Below are positions 23,947 through 32,582 of a DNA stretch of 64,000 nt, piece by piece. The position numbers and the translations under genes were made by a program. The notes beneath the pieces are model-generated. The model did not search any database. It was not told the origin of the DNA and saw only the letters and a program-made list of their open reading frames with translations. The stretch comes from Lachnospiraceae bacterium. GTDB taxonomy: Bacteria; Bacillota; Clostridia; Lachnospirales; Lachnospiraceae. Position 1 is the first letter of the stretch. Each line of letters starts with the position of its first letter. The stretch is taken from positions 22,901-86,900 of the forward strand of contig JAFUKH010000080.1 in assembly GCA_017467845.1 (NCBI GenBank), read 5' to 3'.

Positions 23947-26484
23947 TTACTCAATTCCTAACACTTTATAATCCTGATCTTCAATGGTTTTCTTAAGCTG
24001 CTCATCACTTACATCACCGGATAAGGTTACTACTGCAGTACCTGCTGTATGACTTACCACTGCCTCTGCAACACCATCCATAGCCTCTAATACCTTCTTT
24101 ACACGTGCTTCACAATGTCCACACATCATTCCTTCGATTTTCATTGTCTTTGTCATAGTTTTGTTCTCCTCTAATCTCTTGTTTTCTGCTTCAATCACTT
24201 CCATGACCGAAACTACATTTCTCTTATGATCCTTTTTCTCTCCCCGAATCTTTGCAAAATTAAGACGTAGCGCATTGCTTACCACACAGAAACTAGATAA
24301 GCTCATTGCGGCAGCGCCAAACATTGGATTCAGCTCCCAATTAAGTATCGGAATAAACAGTCCAGCTGCCAAGGGAATACCGACACAATTATAGAAGAAT
24401 GCCCAGAATAGATTTTCGTGAATATTCTTTAAGGTAGAACGACTTAGCCTGATAGCCGCTGCCACGTCCCGAAGGGAATTTTTCATCAGTACCACATCTG
24501 CTGCATCAATGGCCACATCCGTTCCTGCACCGATGGCTACACCCATGTCCGCTCTGGTCAATGCCGGGGCATCATTGATACCATCTCCTACCATCAGCAC
24601 CTTACCCTTTTCCTGCAGTGCACGCACTACGGCCTCTTTGCCATCCGGAAGCACTCCGGCAACCACACCGTCCACACCTGCCAGCTTACCGATTGCCTCC
24701 GCAGTCTTACGATTATCCCCGGTCAGCATTACCACCTGAAGCCCCATATTCTGAAGCTCCTGAATCGCCCTAGGACTGTCCTCCTTCATGGTATCTGCCA
24801 CTGCAATGATACCCAAAAGTTGCTTCTCCTTAGCAAACAAAAGAGGCGTCTTTCCTGCTTCCGCAAGCCTCTCCGCACACTTTTGCATCTCTACTGAAAC
24901 ATGCGCAACAGTAGATATATAACTTAAACTACCACCAGATACCACTTCTCCGTTCACTCTGGCGGTCAGGCCATTCCCCGTAAGGGACTTAAAATCTTCT
25001 ACCGTATACTCTTTTTTATCCTCATACTCATAGGAAACGATGGCTTTCGCCAGCGGATGCTCACTCATTTTCTCCAGTGCTTTCGCAAGCCCTAAAAGCT
25101 CCCCTTCCGTAGTTCCGCTCTCCGGCTCCACATCGGTCACCATAGGCTCTCCCTTGGTAATCGTACCTGTTTTATCCAGTACTGCAATCTGCACTTTCCC
25201 TGTTTCTTCCAGCGAAACCGCCGTTTTAAAAAGAATACCGTTCTTAGCTCCCACACCGTTACCAACCATGATTGCAACAGGAGTAGCAAGTCCAAGCGCA
25301 CAGGGGCAGCTGATTACAAGTACGGAAATACCTCTTGCAATAGCATACCCAATCGTCTGCCCTGATATAAGCCACACAAAGATGGTAATCAGTGCAATGG
25401 TGATTACTGCCGGCACAAAGATTCCGGATACTTTGTCTGCAACTTTTGCAATAGGTGCCTTGGTAGCTGCTGCATCACTGACCATCCGGATAATCTGTGA
25501 CAGTACGGTATCTTCCCCTACCGCAGTAGCTTCGCATTTCAAAAAGCCAGACTGATTCATGGTCGCCGCTGAGACCATATCCTCCGGCAGCTTATCCACC
25601 GGGATACTTTCTCCGGTCAGTGCAGATTCATTAACGGCACTACTGCCTTCTATTACTTTACCATCTACCGGAATGCTCTCTCCCGGCTTTACTACAAACA
25701 CATCCCCTTTTACGACCTCTGCCGCCGGAATGATACTTTCTGCTCCATTTCTTATTACCGTCGCCGTCTTTGGTGCCAGTTGCATCAGCCCTTTTAGCGC
25801 ATCCGTAGTTCTCCCTTTGGAACGAGCCTCCAGCATCTTACCTACGGTAATCAGCGTCAAAATCATAGCTGCCGACTCAAAGTAAAACTCATGAAGGTAA
25901 TGCATCGCTCCATGAATATCCCCTTTCGCCTGAGCATCGGTCATCAGAAAAAGCGCATAGGTACTGTATACAAAAGCTGCACCGGAACCAAGGGCAACCA
26001 GCGTATCCATATTCGGAGATTTCTTAAAAAGACTCTTAAATCCGCTGACAAAAAACTTCTGATTTATCACCATAACGATAACGGTAAGAAGCAGTTGTAC
26101 CAAACCCACCGCCACCGGATTCCCTTCAAAAAAGCGAGGCAAAGGCCAGCCCCACATGCCATATCCCATGGATACGTACATAAGTATACCTAAGAACACC
26201 AAGGAAGACAGCAAACGCTTTTTCATCAAAGGTGTTTCCCTATCCTCCAATTCGTCAGAACCACTTCCGCTCTTTGACACAGTTTCCCCCTTCTTTGATG
26301 CACCATATCCGGCATCTATCACTGCCGCAATAACCACATCACTTTTCACATCACCTTCTACCCCCATGGAACCGGTGAGAAGGTTTACCGACACACTTTT
26401 TACGCCATCAACTTTTGATACTGCTTTTTCCACTCTGGCACTACATGCCGCACAAGTCATGCCTGTTACATTATATTGTTCCAT
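23947..26484 (-). CDS. copA: Copper-exporting P1B-type ATPase with C-terminal metal-binding domain
   Basis: The start is taken at ATG 26484 (MEQYNVTGMTCAACS) behind AAGGA, for 845 residues. An N-terminal HMA domain (GMTCAAC 8-14) is followed by eight expected membrane helices, the TGES loop (289-292), the ion-binding CPC (393-395), the phosphorylated DKTGT (437-441) and GDGINDAP near 650. After the last helix an extra HMA domain is fused at the C-terminus (EGMMCGHCEARV), so the pump carries its own copper-chaperone-like domain. CPC points to Cu(I). It begins beside the bioY stop and ends at the tcdA start. Confidence 0.93.
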   Translation of the reverse strand: MEQYNVTGMTCAACSARVEKAVSKVDGVKSVSVNLLTGSMGVEGDVKSDVVIAAVIDAGYGASKKGETVSKSGSGSDELEDRETPLMKKRLLSSLVFLGILMYVSMGYGMWGWPLPRFFEGNPVAVGLVQLLLTVIVMVINQKFFVSGFKSLFKKSPNMDTLVALGSGAAFVYSTYALFLMTDAQAKGDIHGAMHYLHEFYFESAAMILTLITVGKMLEARSKGRTTDALKGLMQLAPKTATVIRNGAESIIPAAEVVKGDVFVVKPGESIPVDGKVIEGSSAVNESALTGESIPVDKLPEDMVSAATMNQSGFLKCEATAVGEDTVLSQIIRMVSDAAATKAPIAKVADKVSGIFVPAVITIALITIFVWLISGQTIGYAIARGISVLVISCPCALGLATPVAIMVGNGVGAKNGILFKTAVSLEETGKVQIAVLDKTGTITKGEPMVTDVEPESGTTEGELLGLAKALEKMSEHPLAKAIVSYEYEDKKEYTVEDFKSLTGNGLTARVNGEVVSGGSLSYISTVAHVSVEMQKCAERLAEAGKTPLLFAKEKQLLGIIAVADTMKEDSPRAIQELQNMGLQVVMLTGDNRKTAEAIGKLAGVDGVVAGVLPDGKEAVVRALQEKGKVLMVGDGINDAPALTRADMGVAIGAGTDVAIDAADVVLMKNSLRDVAAAIRLSRSTLKNIHENLFWAFFYNCVGIPLAAGLFIPILNWELNPMFGAAAMSLSSFCVVSNALRLNFAKIRGEKKDHKRNVVSVMEVIEAENKRLEENKTMTKTMKIEGMMCGHCEARVKKVLEAMDGVAEAVVSHTAGTAVVTLSGDVSDEQLKKTIEDQDYKVLGIE

Positions 26485-26485
26485 A

Positions 26486-27043
26486 TTATAATCCTTTTCT
26501 AAGTCTCTTCTCCAAGTCATGGCCCAATACATAGACCAATATTATCTTCACTATATCTGCCGGAATATATGGCACTACGCCAAGCATCAGCCCTTCTGTC
26601 GCTTCCACATCTGTACTAAAGCAAAGCCACAGAGTTCCCAACACATAACATCCGCACACTCCCAGTATCATTCCCAATAAATGTAGCGTCCTTTTCCCTT
26701 TGAAACGACTCACTACACCCCCGGTAATGACCGCAGTCAAGAGATATCCTGCCAAATATCCTCCGGTAGGACCAAACAGTTTCCCGGGTCCTCCTACTCC
26801 TCCGGAAAATACCGGCAAGCCAATACCTCCCAATACCAAATACAATCCGCAGCATATCATGCCATCCTTAGCTCCCAATACATAGGCCGCCAGAAGCACG
26901 GCAAATAACGAGAATGATACCGGTACCGGGCTAAATGGCAATACAATCACCCAGGGAGACACCACACAGATGATTGCTGTCATCAGCGCAATTTTCGTCA
27001 TCCTGACCGTATTAAACTTTGCTCCTTGTCCCTCTGTTCTCAT
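26486..27043 (-). CDS. bioY: Biotin transporter, BioY family
   Basis: BioY is the substrate-binding membrane component for biotin uptake. The protein has about 185 residues from ATG 27043; a TTG ten codons upstream would give 195. Six hydrophobic segments surround the family motifs FSPVPVSFSLFAVLLAA, the Gly-rich GGIGLPVFSGGVGGPGKLFGPTGGY split across its loop, and the C-terminal YIPADIVKIILVYVLG. No ATPase is adjacent, so it may use a shared ECF module. Its stop overlaps the copA start, suggesting co-transcription. No clear BirA box is seen upstream. Confidence 0.9.
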   Translation of the reverse strand: MRTEGQGAKFNTVRMTKIALMTAIICVVSPWVIVLPFSPVPVSFSLFAVLLAAYVLGAKDGMICCGLYLVLGGIGLPVFSGGVGGPGKLFGPTGGYLAGYLLTAVITGGVVSRFKGKRTLHLLGMILGVCGCYVLGTLWLCFSTDVEATEGLMLGVVPYIPADIVKIILVYVLGHDLEKRLRKGL

Positions 27044-27119
27044 TCGGTATATATCATTCCCTATCTTCCTCAAAATATCTCATATGCATCTTAACACATC
27101 CGGTTAGTGTATGCAAACT

Positions 27120-27299
27120 ACCTTTTCAGCTCAGCCATAGTCGACGTGACGTAGACATCATGCTGGCATGAATGGATACGTTATGTCGACTATGAGAAGA
27201 GCGCCGCTTTATGAGCAAAGTTAGCCGTAAATCGGCGAGAAAGCGCCGTAGGCGCCCCTCGAATGGCGCAGGCTTAGCTGACCGCTGCAATAAAAAGGT
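27120..27299. other. Highly structured intergenic segment
   Basis: The outer arms CCTTTTCAGCTCAGCC and GGCTTAGCTGACC...AAAAAGG face each other across the segment. Inside are CATAGTCGAC (27136-27145) with GTCGACTATG (27185-27194), and several GCGCC/GGCGC pairs between 27205 and 27270. It has no open frame. It may be a folded RNA, a terminator cluster or a decayed mobile element. Confidence 0.5.
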
Positions 27300-27304
27300 G
27301 TAAA

Positions 27305-27343
27305 GCCTTGATAATTTAATAGACTTTACACCAACATATACTA
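27305..27343. repeat. Left inverted repeat around the coiled-coil gene
   Basis: TTGATAATTTAATAGACTTT and the following ACACCAACATATACTA recur in inverse orientation at 27938-27980 with only a few differences. The left copy also forms a small terminator-like stem with GGTGTAAAG at 27298-27306. Confidence 0.75.
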
Positions 27344-27913
27344 AGACACTTTAGCTTTTAACCTTTCCAATTCACTCCCCTGGACCCTGACCTGAACCCC
27401 TAACATTTCCACCTCATCACTATACCTTTGAGACTCATTTAGTTTTCGATATAAATCCAGATGCCCTTCTGCAACCCGCTGAATATTTACGCGAATTTCA
27501 TTCTCCAAAGTAGTCCGAACAATTCTAACTTCTTTCTCCACCTCGACTAAACGTTCTTCTACCTCATCCAAACGTTCTTCTACCTCATCCAAACGTTCTT
27601 CCACTCTGTCTAAACGTTCTTCCACTCTGTCTAAACGTTCTTCCACTCTGTCTAAACGTTCTTCCACTCTGTCTAAACGCTCTTCCACTCTGTCTAAACG
27701 TTCTTCCACTCTGTCTAAGCGCTCTTCCACTCTGTCTAAACGTTCTTCCACTCTGTCTAAACGTTCTTCCACTCTGTCTAAGCGTTCTTCTACTCTGTCT
27801 AAACGCTCATCAATTCTATCCAAGTGTTCATCAACCCTATCAAAACGCTCTTCCATGGTCTTATCCATTTTTTCAAGTTTAAAAAGAATTAAATTACTAA
27901 TATTACCTTCCAT
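27341..27913 (-). CDS. Heptad-repeat coiled-coil protein
   Basis: The 190-residue protein starts behind AAGGAG at ATG 27913. Residues about 20-125 are a continuous chain of seven-residue units: two variant units, ten copies of DRVEERL and two of DEVEERL. They place Val and Leu in a and d positions, so a long parallel coiled coil is expected. The C-terminal 60 residues lose the repeat but stay helical. There is no membrane segment or signal. The 21-base DNA repeat should be prone to copy-number change. The gene is bounded by inverted repeats that include its ends. Similar proteins occur in Clostridia without a known role. Confidence 0.8.
   Translation of the reverse strand: MEGNISNLILFKLEKMDKTMEERFDRVDEHLDRIDERLDRVEERLDRVEERLDRVEERLDRVEERLDRVEERLDRVEERLDRVEERLDRVEERLDRVEERLDRVEERLDEVEERLDEVEERLVEVEKEVRIVRTTLENEIRVNIQRVAEGHLDLYRKLNESQRYSDEVEMLGVQVRVQGSELERLKAKVS
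27541..27810. repeat. 21-bp tandem repeats inside the coiled-coil gene
   Basis: CACTCTGTCTAAACGTTCTTC and close variants follow each other ten times, with two diverged units at the left end. Differences are mostly silent (CGC/CGT, AAA/AAG), so the array has been kept in frame. Confidence 0.95.
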
Positions 27914-27937
27914 ACCATCACACTCCTTACCTAGCTA

Positions 27938-27980
27938 ATATAGCATATGTTTAGTGTAAAGTCTATTAAATTATCAAAGA
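27938..27980. repeat. Right inverted repeat around the coiled-coil gene
   Basis: This is the inverse copy of 27305-27343 (core AAAGTCTATTAAATTATCAA). It lies between the coiled-coil gene start and the terminator after the tRNA-like remnant. Confidence 0.75.
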
Positions 27981-28030
27981 TCAATAAAAATATATACGCG
28001 GGGATTAAAGAATTGAAAAAATATATAAGA

Positions 28031-28054
28031 AAACCCTAAGGAATCTTGGGTTTA
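28031..28054 (-). terminator. Terminator after the tRNA-like remnant
   Basis: On the minus strand AACCCAAG and CTTAGGGTT form a short stem around ATTC, followed by TTTCTT. Confidence 0.6.
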
Positions 28055-28063
28055 AAGAATCAT

Positions 28064-28130
28064 CGGTGTGACAGGATTCGAACCTGCGGTCTTCGCTCCG
28101 CTACGGTCGGCTCAAAGCCCGAACGAAGTC
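28064..28130 (-). pseudogene. Degenerate tRNA-Pro-like copy
   Basis: The 3' half is nearly the same as the intact tRNA-Pro 130 bases away (GCAGGTTCGAATCCTG, CACACCG acceptor strand, T arm). A CTTCG...CGAAG anticodon stem is recognisable, but its loop is about 28 bases with an inserted block, and no matching 5' acceptor strand or D arm is present. It cannot fold as a normal tRNA. Confidence 0.7.
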
Positions 28131-28172
28131 TCTCACTCCTCCAGAAAGCACAGATACCAATTCTTTCCGGTA

Positions 28173-28212
28173 GATTACAAAAACAGATACCCTCCGGCAT
28201 CTGTTTTTGTAA

Positions 28213-28214
<2 letters not shown>
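28173..28214 (-). terminator. Hairpin directly after tRNA-Pro
   Basis: The arms GATTACAAAAACAGAT (28173-28188) and ATCTGTTTTTGTAATC (28199-28214) are perfectly complementary over 16 bases. On the minus strand the stem begins at the tRNA's 3' end and contains a TTTTTG run, so it can serve as a processing or termination hairpin. Confidence 0.8.
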
Positions 28215-28286
<72 letters not shown>

Positions 28287-28304
28287 TAACTAATGTACTT
28301 AAAG

Positions 28305-28333
28305 ATAATATAGCGAATTGGTGCATTTGTCAA
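28305..28333 (-). promoter_or_regulatory. tRNA-Pro promoter
   Basis: Consensus TTGACA (28333-28328) and TATTAT (28310-28305) are 17 bases apart, the best promoter match in the window. Confidence 0.85.
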
Positions 28334-28369
28334 GAAAAATCTATTAATTTCACTGCTATAGAATTCTCC

Positions 28370-28432
28370 TTGACATATCATTTTTCTTATGGTATTTATA
28401 TTTTATAAGTGTATTAATTCTCTTAATACACT
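28370..28432 (+). promoter_or_regulatory. GntR-ABC operon promoter with operator
   Basis: TTGACA (28370-28375) and TATTTA (28393-28398) are separated by 17 bases. Just downstream the perfect dyad AGTGTATTAA (28408-28417) / TTAATACACT (28423-28432) covers the start of the transcript. YtrA-type GntR proteins usually repress their own ABC operons from such sites. Confidence 0.8.
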
Positions 28433-28467
28433 CCATTCACCCAAAACACTCAGAATGGAGGTCAACC

Positions 28468-28863
28468 ATGATTTTATTGGATTATCGGGACAAACGTCCC
28501 CTGTACGAACAGGTTGTGGAAAAATTAGAACACCTTATCGTATGTGGTGTCCTAAAGCCGGACTCCAAGATGCCCTCTGTGCGCGCACTGGCTATGGAGC
28601 TTTCCATCAATCCTAACACAATCCAAAGAGCCTACGCCCTCTTGGAACAAGCCGGATTTCTCTACACCATTGTAGGACGGGGTAATTTCGTTGCGCCGGA
28701 AGAAAGCTGGCAGGGCGGCAAGCAAAGTGCTCTGAAGGAGGAACTTTCCAAGGCCTTTGAGAACGCTCTCTCTGCAGGAATGGACAGAGATTCCATTATT
28801 GCACTTCTGGACAACGTTCGGCAAAAATTAGAAGAGGAGGCAGCAAATGATTCAAATAAATAA
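28468..28863 (+). CDS. GntR-family regulator (YtrA type)
   Basis: The 131-residue protein has a winged helix at about residues 10-75 (YEQVVEKLEHLIVCGVLKPDSKMPSVRALA, then NPNTIQRAYALLEQAGF split between helices) and only a short helical tail. That is the YtrA subgroup, which lacks a large effector domain. GGAGG precedes ATG 28468. It overlaps the ATPase gene by 17 bases and leads the operon. It probably represses the ABC exporter until a membrane-active compound is sensed; the inducer is not evident. Confidence 0.9.
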   Translation: MILLDYRDKRPLYEQVVEKLEHLIVCGVLKPDSKMPSVRALAMELSINPNTIQRAYALLEQAGFLYTIVGRGNFVAPEESWQGGKQSALKEELSKAFENALSAGMDRDSIIALLDNVRQKLEEEAANDSNK

Positions 28864-29749
28864 CATTTCCAAAAAATTTGAAAATTACAAGGCGCTGTCT
28901 GAAATATGCGCTACCATCAAGGAAGGGCAGGTGTTCGGCCTCATCGGTACCAATGGTGCCGGTAAAAGTACCCTGCTTCGTATTATCAGCGGAATTTATC
29001 AAGCAGATGGTGGCACGGTCACCATAGATGAACAGCCCGTATGGGACAATCCAAAAGCAAAGTCATTGATTTTTTACTTATCAGATGACCAATACTTCTT
29101 TCCTAACGAAACACCAATGGATATGTTAAAACTCTACGAGAAGCAATATGAGAACTTCGACAGAGAACGTTTCTTAAAATTCTTAGAGAGCTTTCATCTG
29201 GATAAGAACCGCCGCATCAACACCTTTTCCAAAGGTATGAAGAAGCAGCTCAGTATCTTCTACGGCATCTGTGCAGGTACCAAATACTTAATCTGCGATG
29301 AAACCTTTGATGGCTTGGACCCGGTGGTTCGCCAGACTGTAAAAAGCCTCTTCGTAAAAGAAATGGAAACTCGGGATTTCACCCCCATCATTGCTTCGCA
29401 CAACCTTCGTGAGCTGGAAGATATCTGCGACCATGTGGGACTTTTACATAAAGGGGGAATCCTCTTCTCCAAGGATTTGGAATCTATGAAGCTGGGTATC
29501 TACAAAATGCAATGCGTATTCCAGAACACCTGTGATGTTACTACTCTTTGCGATGCTTTCCCTATTATCCATCAGGAAATGCGTGGAAGCCTATATACCA
29601 TTACTCTCAGGGGAACCCGGGAGGAAATCGACGAAAAAATGAAATCCCTGGCTCCGGTATTCTACGAATTATTACCTTTAAGTTTAGAGGAAATCTTTAT
29701 TACAGAAACGGAGGTAGCAGGCTATGACTTCAAAGAACTCTATTTATAA
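28847..29749 (+). CDS. ABC transporter ATP-binding protein
   Basis: The 300-residue ATPase has Walker A GTNGAGKS (about 34-41), the signature FSKGMKKQ in place of LSGGQ, Walker B YLICDETFDGLD and switch His in IIASHNLRELED. The C-terminal 80 residues are an extra domain common to exporters of this class. It overlaps the regulator upstream and the permease downstream (26 bases), so all three are made together. The closest known type is the YtrB/EcsA-like drug or peptide exporter ATPase. Confidence 0.92.
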   Translation: MIQINNISKKFENYKALSEICATIKEGQVFGLIGTNGAGKSTLLRIISGIYQADGGTVTIDEQPVWDNPKAKSLIFYLSDDQYFFPNETPMDMLKLYEKQYENFDRERFLKFLESFHLDKNRRINTFSKGMKKQLSIFYGICAGTKYLICDETFDGLDPVVRQTVKSLFVKEMETRDFTPIIASHNLRELEDICDHVGLLHKGGILFSKDLESMKLGIYKMQCVFQNTCDVTTLCDAFPIIHQEMRGSLYTITLRGTREEIDEKMKSLAPVFYELLPLSLEEIFITETEVAGYDFKELYL

Positions 29750-31871
29750 AATGACTCTCGAACACCTACGCCACAGCGGCTGGATGGTTGCCCTGTCCTT
29801 TATCGGCAATCTGATTGCAGGACCTGTTGTCCTTCTCTTTGCCTTTAGCAACAATGACTATAGCTTCTATGAACAAAATTACGAAATTGAAAAAGTACTG
29901 CTTATGAAGGCACGGGATACCGGCAGTTATCTGTCTTCCCTGTGCGGAAGCATGCTTCTTGCCGTATCCATGATCGGTGCCCTGATTGTAGCCCTGGGAA
30001 TCTTTTATTATTTATTCCAAAGCTCCAAGATTGATTTGTATCACAGTCTCCCACTCACCAGAAGTGAACTCTTTTACAGTGGGTATCTGGCAGGCTTTAT
30101 CATCTGGTTCGTGCCCTTTATCATCAGCAGTGTGATTACCCTGCCCCTTGCTTTTATTTGTGCCGGTGGTTTTCAACACATCAATATGATAATCGTGGCC
30201 TACCTTAAGATGCTGGTATTCCCGTTGATTGGTTTCATTATTACCTATCATCTTTGCTTACTTGGGGTAATGCTCAGTGGTAATATGGCAAATGCAGTTG
30301 TTGCAATCCCGGTATTCGGCCTTGCCCCTATTGTATTTTACGGATTGTTTACCGTTCATTTTGAGCAGTATTTTGAAACCTTTTACCAATTTGCTCTCGA
30401 TGCTTCCGATATATGTGCATTCTCACCCATTGCAACTCCTATTGTGATTCAGGCATTTCAGATAGATGAAGTAGAAGCAGGACTAGTGGCATTCCAGACT
30501 ATTATAGGACTGATTATCGCAGTACTAAACTTCTTTGTTGCAAAAGCACTTTATAAAACCAGAAAGAGCGAACTGGCAGGCCGAGGTATGGAGAATAAAG
30601 TTTCCTCCTTCCTAATCCGTTTTGTTGCATCCTTTGCAGCCGGTTCCTTCGGTGTACTCCTTCTGTTTTTGATTGGTATCAGCCGAAATGGCGTGGTATG
30701 GTCCATTCTCTTCTGTCTGTTTTTCACCTGCTTTACCTCTGCGGTACTCAGTGCAATCCAGAAGAAAACAGTAAAAGGATTGTTTGCGCACAAAGGCCAG
30801 ATGATTGCCTCCATGGCATTGGCAGTCGGTTTTATTCTAGTATGTCGCTTTGATGTATTTGGCTACGACACCTATCTTCCCAAGAAGGAAAATATTGAAA
30901 GTGTGGAGATTCGCATCAATGCCATATCCAACTATTATTACTACGGTGCAAATCAATATTTATTCGAATATACGGATACAGATGTTATCTACGAATTGCT
31001 GCAGGCAGGTGTAGAAAATTCGCCCTATACCAATGCGACCTCTGTTGTAGTAAAGGTTAATCCCAAAAGTGGCTTTTCCTACTACCGTAGCTACAGTATA
31101 CCGGTAAACCGGGTAGAGACCCTTCGCCCCATTATTGAAGATGAAAGTTACTTCAATTTCTTATACACAAGATATGATGAGCGTTCCTCTGATTTCGAAA
31201 GCATGTATATTTCTGATTTGAACTACAATCACTTTGATGTAGTGAATCCACAGCAGGCTCAGGCAGTATGGCAGGCATACCTTACTGATTTGAAGGAGCA
31301 TGCATCCATGGAAGATATGACCGAATATATAAATGTGGGAAGTATTGATTTCTCTATTACAGAAAGCTCCTCCTCCCACTTTTATCTGCCGGAGTTGCCG
31401 ATTTCCAGTGATTTTAAACACACTATCGCACTGTTGAAGGAATATTATCCACACTTGATATTTGAAAAGAGCGAACTGGATGTTGAGACATTACATGTAT
31501 CTGCGAATTTAAGAGAAGAGCTGTCCTTGGAAGAATACTACTTGGAGCATCTGATGGAGTCAGAACCTACAGAGCTTGTAAATTCTGTTAACGTCTATGG
31601 AGAACAGGTTACCATTGTTGAAACCACAGAATACTCTGAGTATGTATGCGAGTTTGCAGAAGAGGAACTCTTCTGGCTGTATGACTTCATCCACCCATGT
31701 CGTCAATTAGAAGATCGCTTAAATGCAGATAACTACGCTTACTTGGGTGAATTGGAGCTTCGCACCGGTAACCGCCTTAGCTGTTACATCGAGAAAGGAG
31801 CTATGACGGAAGAAGAAATTAAGACACTGGCCGCTATGGTAGAAAAGAGCGGAACCCTTACAGAATACTGA
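29724..31871 (+). CDS. ABC-2-type permease with large extracytoplasmic domain
   Basis: The 715-residue protein begins at ATG 29724 behind GGAGG inside the end of the ATPase gene. About eight hydrophobic segments occupy residues 18-385. Residues about 390-715 are hydrophilic, rich in Tyr, Glu and Ser, and likely lie outside the membrane. This layout occurs in Clostridia with YtrA-type GntR operons. The substrate is unknown; export of or protection from a membrane-active peptide is a reasonable guess. Its stop codon is the first base of the giant palindrome. Confidence 0.85.
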   Translation: MTSKNSIYKMTLEHLRHSGWMVALSFIGNLIAGPVVLLFAFSNNDYSFYEQNYEIEKVLLMKARDTGSYLSSLCGSMLLAVSMIGALIVALGIFYYLFQSSKIDLYHSLPLTRSELFYSGYLAGFIIWFVPFIISSVITLPLAFICAGGFQHINMIIVAYLKMLVFPLIGFIITYHLCLLGVMLSGNMANAVVAIPVFGLAPIVFYGLFTVHFEQYFETFYQFALDASDICAFSPIATPIVIQAFQIDEVEAGLVAFQTIIGLIIAVLNFFVAKALYKTRKSELAGRGMENKVSSFLIRFVASFAAGSFGVLLLFLIGISRNGVVWSILFCLFFTCFTSAVLSAIQKKTVKGLFAHKGQMIASMALAVGFILVCRFDVFGYDTYLPKKENIESVEIRINAISNYYYYGANQYLFEYTDTDVIYELLQAGVENSPYTNATSVVVKVNPKSGFSYYRSYSIPVNRVETLRPIIEDESYFNFLYTRYDERSSDFESMYISDLNYNHFDVVNPQQAQAVWQAYLTDLKEHASMEDMTEYINVGSIDFSITESSSSHFYLPELPISSDFKHTIALLKEYYPHLIFEKSELDVETLHVSANLREELSLEEYYLEHLMESEPTELVNSVNVYGEQVTIVETTEYSEYVCEFAEEELFWLYDFIHPCRQLEDRLNADNYAYLGELELRTGNRLSCYIEKGAMTEEEIKTLAAMVEKSGTLTEY

Positions 31872-32582
31872 CTAAAATAAAGGGACTGTTGCAAAATACA
31901 AAAGATGATCGTAGTGAAATGTTGTGTGGGGATTACCTCCCCTATGTTTGCAGACTGTTCAAAAATGCTGTAATTTCACAAAGCTGCATTTGCGTTCCTT
32001 GATTTGTTGTGTTTTTCCAAGTTTAGACACTCGGCTATCGGTCCGCATATTAGGCGGATTCCCATGGAAGAACTTTATAGCCGGCTCATGTTTGGGATTT
32101 TGTCTCTTTATTTGTAAGCTTAGAGAAAGTGCGTAGAAATTTCCAAAGTAGGGAACTGAGTTTCGGTCGTGTCGGGGCGCGCCTTCGACACAAGGAAAGA
32201 GCTGTACACACTGTGGGAGATACAAGTATCTCCACACAGGTGAACAGCTCTTTTTATTGTGTTCGAAGCTCGAACAGACATGAACATATCATAAAACTTA
32301 GTTCCCTACTTTGTGAAATTTAAGCAGTTTCGAACAGTTTACAAATACAGAGACATAATTCCAAATGCGAGTCGGCACTTTTGTTTATTTAAAGAATCCG
32401 CCCTATGCAGGACAGATACGCCGAGTGTCTAACACGTGGAAATAACACAACTCGAACGCAAAAGACAACTTTGGAAATTACTACGCATTTTTTCTAAGCC
32501 TTGCAAACGTAGGGGAGGTAATCCCCGCACAGCATTCCACTTCACATCATTTACAGTTTGCAACGTCCCTTTTTATTTTAGT
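31871..32582. repeat. Giant imperfect palindrome (about 712 bp)
   Basis: Two arms of about 355 bases face each other around a centre at 32224-32225. The outer ends (ACTAAAATAAA, GGGAC, GTTGCAAA) and inner blocks (GGGGATTACCTCCCCTA, TTTAGACACTCGGC, GGCGGATTC, AAAGTAGGGAACT) match between arms, with about three quarters identity by eye and several bulges. The centre is a strong stem (GAGCTGT...GAGATAC / GTATCTC...ACAGCTC) followed by TTTTTA. It fills the whole gap between the permease stop and the degV stop and contains no gene. Confidence 0.93.

Noticed and set aside
24509-26491. Long plus-strand ORFs opposite copA
   Set aside because: They mirror copA codon structure and have no start signals; copA motifs are complete on the minus strand.
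27541-27810. Possible CRISPR array
   Set aside because: The 21-bp units are directly adjacent without spacers, stay in frame and encode DRVEERL heptads; no cas genes are present.
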